From the NCBI GenBank assembly GCA_000310025.1, contig FN649758.1, positions 3,157,702 to 3,175,325 on the forward strand: a DNA stretch of 17,624 bases. The letters are read 5' to 3'. Numbering within the stretch: the first letter of the stretch is position 1; each line of letters opens with the position of its first letter. Both the position numbers and the translations under genes were made by a program. Source of the stretch: Ectocarpus siliculosus (taxonomy: Eukaryota > Sar > Phaeophyceae > Ectocarpales > Ectocarpaceae). Shown here piece after piece: positions 10,065-17,624 of this stretch. The notes under the pieces were generated by a model. The model was not told the origin of the DNA and ran no database searches. It worked only from the letters and a program-made list of their open reading frames with translations.

Positions 10065-13000
10065 ATGGCGCGAGCAGCTGGGAGATCGAACATGGGCAGT
10101 GGCGGCGTGGCTACGGCTGCGGCGGCAGCGCTTGGGGCGGTGGCTCTAGCCGTGGCTATGGCGGGGCGATCGGCTTCGGCGGCAGAGACAACATCATCAT
10201 CGGCACAGACAACATCATCGGCGGCAGCGACAACGTCAGACTGTACCTCGATGGATCTGGTGAATCACAACATCACCGACTACATCCGCTGGAGCAACAT
10301 GAGCGACAGATTGTGAGTGTGGGGAGGGAGCGCAGCAGCGCTTGTTCGCTTCTATGTGTAGATTCTTGCCAGCGAAGCTGTGTTGTTACGTGTATGTAGG
10401 GCCTACGAGCAACATGCACAAACTACAAACAACACGCAGCAACGAGATAGACCGCAAGGTTTGCCGAAGAAAATAACCGTCAACCGGTAGCTACAGGGTA
10501 CCCAACGGACGGACGGCGGCGTTGAGCTACAGCTGCCGCGCATCAGCACCACTGCTGTGTGCACCACTGCTGTGTTGTGAGCATAGCAATGGCGAGGGAA
10601 ACTTGCTTCCAACCTTTCATTTCAACTTGCATTGCTTTGCCTCCACAGCAGTACCCCAACCGCTGATGCAATGTTTTGATGCAGCTCCTTTTTTTTCGTT
10701 CAACAAGCAACGAGGCAAGCAGCAACTTGTTGTTACCCTTTTCAGCAGCAGCAGCATCATTGTTACGCTATCCAGCCGCAGCATCATGTCGCTTGCTGTG
10801 TCCTTCTCCGATGTCGTGCGGAAGGTCGAAGACTCTCGTATACACACGACACACACACATGCCAGACCGTGCTAGTTGTCGCGTGCTTGGATGACCTCTC
10901 TATTTAGACACATCAGCAACAGAGGCACTTGTGCGGGGGGATTAGAGCCCATCCTTTTCTTCGTGGGTGGATCATTCACCGTACAGTAACACCAACACCG
11001 TGGAACCTGTAGTACACAGGGTGGATGGATGATTGTTACCGATCTTTACCGCTCCAATCTTCTTGGTTATTTATTTCGTAACGTGTGGTACGTAATTCCA
11101 CATCTATCTGTCCCTACGTATCATACCACGCTGACAACTTGCGTACGCGTGATGCTCGCACAACTCACCCACCACGCTTACAACCTTCTTCTTCCCCCTC
11201 CCCCCTCCGTACCCGCCGCCCGTTCGTCAAGATACTTGGAAAATGGAGCCTGTGTAACCTTGACCGATATCTACGAGTCCAGATTGGACGACACGGGGAA
11301 CAAGGGTCCGCTCTACCCTTTCGACGAGACCACTTTGGACATTTCTGACACTGTCACGGGCTCCTGGTACCTGGAGTCCACCCTCTACATTACGGAGGGC
11401 TCGAGGCTTGTGGTGCAGGGTGAGTGACGACACAAACACCGCCTGTCTGTCTTGTGTGTTTATTGTGGCAGCAGAGAAGAACGAGGGCGATAAATTCCTA
11501 TTGTACGCATCCATCGTTGGCAGTCTTGATTTGAATGCATACGTGTACTTGACCAAATGTTCACAATCAATCCTTTCCGTGTCATCCCGTCACTCCTCCT
11601 CTTCCCTCCATCCGATCGATCCAGGGTTGAGCAAGGGCGGGGACTGCGACCACCTCCTGCTGGCCTCGTCTCCAGAGAAGTTCATCAACTTACGGGCGCA
11701 CGGCGGCGAGCTCATGCTCGACGGCACACACGTGGAATCGTGGGACTTGGCGGCAGGGACCGTCGACGAGAACAACGAGGACGGCCGAAGGTGCGTCTTG
11801 GTCTTCTTTCTTCCGTCTTCGTAGATTAGATTGATGCCATGTTCAGTGCGACCACTACCCCCATACCTCCGTAAGACCATCCATAGTGTGACCCATCTAC
11901 CCAATTCTACTCCATAATACCTTCTACCGAATACCTACCTTAACATGTGATGTGGCTTTGCGTTGAGGGCTCTGGTTGTTGTATGCCAGACCAGCAGAGG
12001 AGACAAAAAAACGAGCTGATACGTTCGTGCAAGTATAGTGCCGTATGGTGTAGGCTGACTGGACGCCAGCAAAGAGTTTACTGACTTGCCACGCTTTGTC
12101 CGTTTCTGCGACACAACCAACAGCTACCTGAGCGCGATTAGCGAGGTCATCACGGACCCAGCGGAAACCTGCGACGGCACGGCGAAGAACGACATGGGGG
12201 AGGCTAGGATGGACATCATCGACTCGGAAGTCAACCGTGAGTGGGAGGGAAGGGAAGGGAGGGGAAGGGGAGGAAAGGGAAGGGAAGGGAAGGGAAGGGC
12301 GTCGTCTGTCTGGCTCTTGTGGTGCGACACATTTATCCATTTTTGCTTTGGCTCTTGGTGCGACTGATTGGTTCCTTCCGTAGTTCGTTGGGTGATCGAT
12401 CTTATCTGTTGTGAAGAAAGCATGTGCTTCACAGATGAGAGAGATAAAGCGTCCCGTGATATTTCTGTTGAACGGGGAGGCAAATCGTACAACGAAGCCT
12501 TTCCGAGACCGAACCCGTCCACACCCGAAGGCACAACACAAACAAGCCCGCCTTAACCCTCCCTCCTCACTCTCCCCTCCCTTACTTTTTCTCGCTTGCC
12601 ATGCAATAAATAATACAAAACAAACAGACCTCGGGTGGTATGACTCTGAGAGCTACGGCATCGCCTACAAGGTCCGGGGCTTCTGCAAGGACCTCTCCAA
12701 CCCGGAGCTGTTCGACTCTGTGTCCGTGACCGGAGACATCCTCGGCTCCGACATCCACGACAACTACTTCGGCCACTACTCCTACGGGCACCAGGGGGGC
12801 AACTGGAGCCACAACAAGGTGGGTGCTGCTTTTAAGCTATATAATGTACTTCGTTACCTTTTCTTACGGTTTTAATTTTTAACCAGTCATCGGCAGCATG
12901 CATGTCATCGGCAGCATGCATGTATCTCTCGCTGTGTACTACCTCGATTTGCCACCACTCTCCTCTTGTGCCGTCGTCTCTTGTTCCTGCTCTTCTCGCG

Positions 13001-14616
13001 TTACACGTGCGTGCGTTAACCAATCACCGTGCTTGCTTGGTTTTGTTTTTTGTTGTTCCAGATGCACCACAACATCGGCTACGGTTTCGACCCGCACGAC
13101 GACTCTGACTACATCACCATCCACAACAACGAGGTCTACAACAACGGCTGGCACGGAATCAGTGAGTTATTTGCACTTGCCTGTAGCCACGAGTATCCAC
13201 GACGAGCGAGAGTTATTTGCGCCTACTTTCCGTAGCTAATAGTTGTTGGGGGACGTGGGAAGGATAATACTAGTACTAGTTGGATTTTTCTAACTCCCAT
13301 CCCTAAAACACCCAGGTCTTCCCAGAGCATAATCAGATCGTTTTTAGACGTCTGTAGGCGGTGGGCAGAAAAATCAAGGAAGGACTCAATCAACCCACCC
13401 CCCCCCACCAATGAAAATGAAAATGAAACCCGAACTGAAAACGAACGAACCTACCTAACCTATTGCCCTTTCTCCCCACCCCGTGCTTTCTTTTTCAGTC
13501 GCCTCGAAGAGGTGCGATCACGTCAGCATCCAGAACAACCACGTGCACGACAACGGCCACATCAACGAGGCCGGCCAGCGCACGGGCAACGGCATCATGC
13601 TCCACCGCAGCTCTGACTACGGCACGGTTAAGAACAACGTCATCCACGACAACATGGACTCGGGCGTTGCCCTGTACGAGAGCTCGTACTGCGCGGTCTC
13701 GGACAACAAGATCTACGGCAACAAGAGTGAGTCTTATTTTGGTTCCGTCTATGTTCGATGTTCGGAGATACCGCTCGCTGCTGCAGACATTTTTTATTTG
13801 TACGTCATGTTTCTTGCCCTTTTGTATAATAATGCTTGCACTCAAACCCTCCCCACAATCCCCCACTTTGTTGTCCTGTTCTTACTATATTTCTTCCTTC
13901 GTTCCCTTCCCAGACGGCATCCGTATGTCGCTGGGCTCCTCCGACAACCTCTTGTACGAGAACGACATCATCATCAACGGTCCCGATGCTAAGTACGCCA
14001 TCTACCTCTACCAGGGCAACGACATCCCAGACGTCTCCGACGGCAGGCCGAGGAACAACCACATCTTCGACAACAGCCTCGTCAGCGACAACGAGGTGGT
14101 GAAGATGCTCAACTCCGACGACACCGCTTTCGAGGTGAGTTGTTTTTTTCGTTTTTTTCTTTCTCCCGCGTTGTCTGTTTGTTGTGTTTTTTTTGTCGTT
14201 CCTTTCAATTGTTTCCAAAGTTTCCCAAGCATGATCTTTATGAGCAAATAGTGTGTGTTTCGTTGTGGTATACCCCGGGGTAACATGTGCCCCACCACAC
14301 CACGAACCGTTGAGGCAAACAAATTCTAAGCCCCCACCCCCCCAACCCACCCACCCCACCCCAGGGCAACGTGGTCTACGGCAGAGTGTCCCGGTTCAAG
14401 GACTCGTTCAACACCCTCTGGAAGAGCAACTTTGTGGAGGACGGCATCCACGACTACAAGCTCGAGCTCAACTCTTGCTTCGACCCGGAGAGCGACATCG
14501 AGGAGCCCGACACGTACGAGGATGTAGCGGCCATGGAGGAGGAAGAGGCGACCACCTACTCTTACTCGTACTCGTACGATTTCGACGTCTCTGAGAGCGG
14601 TTTCTTCTGTGCATGA
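10065..14616 (+). CDS. manC5-E: Mannuronan C-5-epimerase, copy B (nine exons, 568 aa)
   Basis: Predicted secreted alginate epimerase (M to G conversion). Exons: 10065-10312, 11232-11419, 11625-11790, 12124-12236, 12628-12818, 13062-13161, 13499-13726, 13914-14134, 14365-14616; stop TGA. All introns are GT-AG, with GTGAGT in six of eight. The start chosen is ATG 10065 in the context GCGATGG; an in-frame ATG at 9900 would add 55 unlikely Gln-rich residues before the hydrophobic segment. Residues about 13-37 are an Ala/Val-rich signal segment, then a Thr/Ser-rich linker to C60, then the beta-helix. The catalytic motif Y-G-F-D-P-H-D-D-S gives Y309, D312, H314, followed by H-G-I-I-A-S. PbH1-like N-N/H-D-N turns continue to ~485. 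The acidic tail has S-Y-S-Y-S-Y-D-F and ends G-F-F-C-A. There are nine cysteines, all in register with the paralogue. No WSC or carbohydrate-binding module is present. Activity is inferred. Confidence 0.92.
10181..10237 (+). repeat. Coding repeat expanding the Thr/Ser linker of copy B
   Basis: Three related units of about 18-21 bases (GGCAGAGACAACATCATCATC, then a shorter variant and a degenerate one) encode the A-E-T-T-S-S-S-A-Q-T-T-S-S-A linker after the signal segment. The units are multiples of three, so the frame is kept. Copy A has a much shorter linker, which accounts for most of the N-terminal length difference. Confidence 0.65.
10546..10575. repeat. 15-base perfect tandem duplication in intron 1 of copy B
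   Basis: GCACCACTGCTGTGT is repeated twice head-to-tail without mismatch inside the 919-base first intron, the longest intron of either gene. Confidence 0.9.
12241..12299 (+). repeat. GGGAA-type purine tract with G-quadruplex potential (intron 4 of copy B)
   Basis: Immediately after the exon 4 donor, the sense strand carries about a dozen G-runs, nearly all of three or more G, separated by A or AA, with almost no pyrimidines. Such tracts can form G-quadruplexes in RNA or DNA, and intronic G-runs near donors are known splicing enhancers. The equivalent intron in copy A lacks the tract. Confidence 0.8.
12886..12921. repeat. 18-base perfect tandem duplication in intron 5 of copy B
   Basis: GTCATCGGCAGCATGCAT occurs twice in tandem with no mismatch. 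Confidence 0.95.
13411..13428. repeat. (ATGAAA)3 short repeat in intron 6 of copy B
   Basis: Three perfect ATGAAA units follow a C-run just upstream. Confidence 0.8.
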
Positions 14617-14645
14617 TGACAGCGGTTTCTTCTGTGTATGATGAT
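14596..14645 (+). repeat. 25-base tandem duplication across the stop codon of copy B
   Basis: Unit 14596-14620 holds the last coding bases and the TGA stop. Unit 14621-14645 matches it at 23 of 25 positions. Because 25 is not a multiple of three, the second unit is out of frame and lies in the 3' UTR, so the protein end is unaffected. Confidence 0.9.
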
Positions 14646-14658
14646 GATCCATCATCAT
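14638..14658 (+). other. Perfect 9-bp hairpin in the 3' UTR of copy B
   Basis: ATGATGATG at 14638-14646 and CATCATCAT at 14650-14658 are exact inverse complements around a three-base ATC loop, 22 bases after the stop codon. There is no T-run after it, and bacterial-type termination does not apply here. Confidence 0.75.
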
Positions 14659-15107
14659 GAGTTAGGGCAGAGGACATCAGAGTTATGCCGTGCTTCTGTT
14701 CTTTTTTATGAAGCATGGCATTCCGAAGAGAGTAGAAAAAGCGGCTAATAGAAGGGGGAAAACAATCTTGGTTTTGTTTTTTTTTCCTTGCGGTCATATG
14801 TAGCTGCTGCAAGCAACCCTTCCGTTTTTTATCGTCTTGGCGAAGACGAGGGGGTGTAGTAGCCGTTCACCCATGTATCTAATAACCCTAAGCGTTGTCC
14901 GTCGTGTTGTCTGCTAATTGTGTGTTTTTTGTGTGTGTGCGTTGGGGAGAAGGGGTAATTATCTGCCCTTGTCCCATCGTCCCACGCTGCTCCTTCTTCC
15001 TGTTGCATGGTTGGTTCCTGTTTCGTCTTGAGTCCTCTACCGTTCGTTGTTGCGTACGTCTATTATTTACTGGTTCGCGGTTTGCGTGTGTGTGCGGTTT
15101 TCGTCTT

Positions 15108-15140
15108 GTGGTGATCCCGTATTATTGGTGGTGATCCCGT
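15108..15140. repeat. 13-base direct repeat, period 20, downstream of copy B
   Basis: GTGGTGATCCCGT at 15108-15120 recurs exactly at 15128-15140. Confidence 0.9.
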
Positions 15141-15740
15141 AATATACATGCTGGGTGGGGTGATGGTGGTAGCGGTGGAAGTGAAAACAGGGGAGGAGGA
15201 GATTGCCGGAGGGGGCAGGAGATAGATTTCATTTTTTCCTTTGGGAACGAAATGCCCACAATTTTGATTCCAGCTAAGTTAGTCGTTGCTCGTGCAGTCA
15301 AAATCAAAGTTAGGAACAAAAAAATCGAATAAAAGTGGGATTGATTCTGTTTCCTTTCTACTTGTCTGCTAATCACCCCCCCACGCTCCACTCGGGGTAG
15401 GCATAGGGGAGGCCGGTGTCCCCCCCTTTCTGTTAGCTTTTGTGGGTTTTTTGTGATTTTTGTGGATGGTTGGTTGAAATCGTGATTGTTTTTCGTGTGT
15501 GGCACCCATGCAAATTTTAAAAGACTTTATAAACAAACGTCGAGTTGCTTTGATGATTTATTTCGCGACAAGAGATCGCCGGGGCGGGGGGGAGATACAT
15601 ATGTACGCGTGGGATGTTGCATTCGTCAGCCCCGCTACTAATAAATCAGTGACGCGCGTATGTATGTATGTGATTGTGAATGAATGTGACCAATCCCTCC
15701 GGTGTTTCGCGTCGAAACGTAAAACAAAATAATAATAAAA

Positions 15741-17450
15741 CTCGACACAACAAACAAGGGTGTTTGTTTTTGTCCAAGACTCTAGTGGTTGACCAGTCGG
15801 TGCCATCCGTCACTCGGTGCGATCGCGTTTTTCTGCTGCCGCTCCTGCCCGAGCTGAGCCGAAAGTAGAACTCGCTGGTTGGTCGGATCGACAGACACCG
15901 TGCACGCTCGCTCGCTCTCGCCCTTGGCATACGAGCAACAACAGAACATTTGATTGGGGACCGGCCAAAGCCTTTACCCACGAGCAGCAAGCAAGCATTG
16001 ACGGCCACGTCAAACAAAGCCTTCTGTGTATATAGTATGTACCCTCGAGCAAACAAACATTGGTGGCCACGTAGATATGTCAAGAAGAGCTGTAGGTTAC
16101 CCACACAACATGTGCAGCGCACCCAAGATGGATGAGCGAACAAACAAACAAACACACGTACGTGGCCCTGCTTTTACTATTCGCGCTACTAATGAGACTC
16201 GTCTCCATTGATTGCTGCTGCTTTGGTTTTAGGGTATTCGATACCGCGACTGCTACTACTGAAGTAGCGTTTCAACTTCCGCGGGTGCGTCGCTGAATCT
16301 ATCTCTCGTTGGGTGCTTCCCAGGCACACGCGCGCGCACGGTGTGTACGCCTTCCTACCCCCGAAATTATCGGCCCGTTTCGTTCATCTTGCAACCAATT
16401 CGCGTCAGATTTACTTGCACTACAGTCAATCGCAGCAACCACCAGATAGATGCAACGGTTACCAGTCGCTTTTGTACCTCCCGTCGGCGTCGCCAATGCT
16501 GCTACTCTTCCACCACATTCAGCATAGTTTTGCTTTTGGGCGGGAGAGTTTATGCCCAGGGTTTGAAAACGCCGTCGCACCCAAGCAAATAAATGCGGTC
16601 CCGATGACGCCAGCCAGTGGAATGAGATCTCCTCTCCCTCTCCGTGTGCTGTGTAGAACTAGTCCAACCACAGGCGTGCTACCGCTTTGATGTTTGCTGT
16701 AATCCCTTAAAAAACTTCTTATCGCCTTGCATGTACGTGCGTACGTACACCATTGTTGAAAGCAAGCCGACGAATGAATATCGCTGGCGCCGCGAGTCCC
16801 AAGCTGGCCATTTTTTGCTTTTCGTCTTATCGCCGTTCATGTACACCATGCAGCCCCGGGGCCCAACACAAGCGCCAGACCGGCTCAATCAATCACACAC
16901 TTAACTTGGGACACAAGATAGACAGACGCGGGAGAACTCTTGCATATAGCTATTTCCACATGACGTCATAACATCGCGTCTGTCTCCCAATGCCAAAAAA
17001 CCATATGGCAGTAGCGCACCATCACACGCCTACCTCCAGATACCCACTACACGGGGGAGGATGTGTGAAAACACCTACTCCTTCCCCTGAGCGGGCAAAT
17101 ACTCAGGCTGCTCTGTGTCTAACCTACCGCAAGAAAAGGGGGACGCAAAAAGTGCAACCACAAAGCGCTCGAAACCAAGACCAGGACTCGAAAACCTAAA
17201 CCAAGCATGAGTATTCCATCCTATCACATACTCTCGCAGTGGCACACACACACATATGAACTGGTTGTTCCTACCCTATGGGAGCGGCCACGTAACCCCC
17301 CCCTACATCCGACGCTTCTAACATTGGCACTCTATTCCGCGTAAGACTACCGCCGTGTCAAGCCCAACTAAAAAATCTGCGAAACGCTACACAACATACC
17401 TCTCGGGAAGTACAGCACAAAACAGAGCAGTGGCGGCCAACAGCGTCGGG
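15741..17450. other. Gene-free stretch
   Basis: The plus strand is A/C-rich with AAACAAAC-type runs (for example near 16.13 kb). Frames of up to about 170 codons are open but have random composition and overlap each other on both strands. The base skew would fit a 3' UTR or downstream flank of a minus-strand gene lying beyond the contig end, which is inference only. A GTAC-rich run lies near 16.73-16.75 kb. Confidence 0.35.
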
Positions 17451-17624
17451 GAGGGGGGGGGGGGGGGGGGACCCCTAATCCGTGCTCGCCGCATTCCTTT
17501 GACCCTTTGCCCCCCCTCCCTTCCAAGCCCGGACGGAACCCCCCGGGTTCTCCCCGGACCACGGTCTTTTATTTCCAAACGCGAAACCCCCTGGGGTTTT
17601 TTGCGAGTCCCATGAAGGGTGACC
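17451..17624. other. Low-quality contig end
   Basis: A run of 18 G at 17453-17470 is followed by sequence with stretched C, G and T runs, mirroring the artefact at the left end. Base calls here should not be trusted. Confidence 0.65.

Larger units (their letters stand above)
14617..15740 (+). other. Downstream flank of copy B, probable 3' UTR
   Basis: No coding exon is recognised. The plus strand is G/T-rich (GTGTGTTTTTTGTGTG-type stretches near 14.9 kb) until about 15.72 kb, where it becomes A/C-rich with AATAATAATAAA. A long 3' UTR ending near this change is plausible for a brown alga but cannot be fixed from sequence. Confidence 0.4.

Noticed and set aside
9977-10399. Gly-rich 140-codon frame overlapping exon 1 of copy B
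   Set aside because: It is the +1 shadow of the Ala/Thr-rich signal and linker coding sequence and runs into intron 1. The other frame carries the conserved M-D-L-V-N-H-N motif shared with copy A.
13463-14251. 262-codon continuous frame across exons 7 and 8 of copy B
   Set aside because: It reads exon 7 in a wrong frame, translates intron 7 and only then coincides with exon 8. The spliced model matches copy A throughout.
15646-16155. 169-codon minus-strand frame
   Set aside because: Cys/Arg/Phe-rich random composition with no domain, in AC-rich sequence.
16341-16592. N-Y-R-P-V-S-F string resembling a reverse-transcriptase motif
   Set aside because: Only this short string matches. No other RT motif, such as a catalytic Y-x-D-D, is near in any frame, so it is most likely chance.
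1-17624. CRISPR array, prokaryotic operon, viral or toxin gene
   Set aside because: No regularly spaced repeats, no prokaryotic-type gene layout and no viral or toxin family were recognised. The window is a eukaryotic locus.

Overview
This window looks like a genomic contig from a brown alga (Phaeophyceae, Ectocarpus- or kelp-like). The evidence is a pair of intron-rich genes for alginate-modifying mannuronan C-5-epimerases. Their introns are GT-AG, mostly with a GTGAGT donor and a CAG acceptor, the intergenic DNA is long and GT- or AC-rich, and simple repeats are common. Among eukaryotes alginate is made essentially only by brown algae, whereas bacterial epimerase genes have no introns. The first ~343 bases and the last ~170 bases are homopolymer-laden and look like low-quality read ends, so the window is probably a whole contig.

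Layout. 1-343: unreliable sequence. 357-463: possible last exon of a gene truncated by the contig end (weak). 464-2220: no recognisable gene, with a tRNA-derived element on the minus strand near 1.53-1.63 kb. 2221-2313: microsatellites plus nested palindromes. 2331-4211: AC-rich on the plus strand, probably including the 3' UTR of the minus-strand epimerase. 4212-9210 (minus): epimerase gene A, nine exons, 552 residues. 9211-10064: the 854 bp between the two start codons, necessarily the promoter side of both genes. 10065-14616 (plus): epimerase gene B, nine exons, 568 residues. 14617-15740: GT-rich 3' flank of gene B with a small tandem duplication and a hairpin. 15741-17450: no recognisable gene. 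17451-17624: unreliable sequence.

The two epimerase genes are head-to-head copies of one ancestor. All eight intron positions and phases match, exons 3-7 have identical lengths, and the donor hexamers of introns 1-6 are identical, yet most intron sequence has diverged. Counted by eye, the proteins are about three-quarters identical outside the N-terminus. Both carry a hydrophobic N-terminus for secretion, a parallel beta-helix with a Y-G-F-D-P-H-D active-site motif, and an acidic Tyr/Ser-rich tail ending in G-F-F-C plus one or two residues. They probably act on mannuronan in the secretory pathway or cell wall, turning M into G residues and so stiffening alginate. The pair may be co-regulated from the shared intergenic region. 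I see no CRISPR array, intact transposon, rRNA or viral gene.
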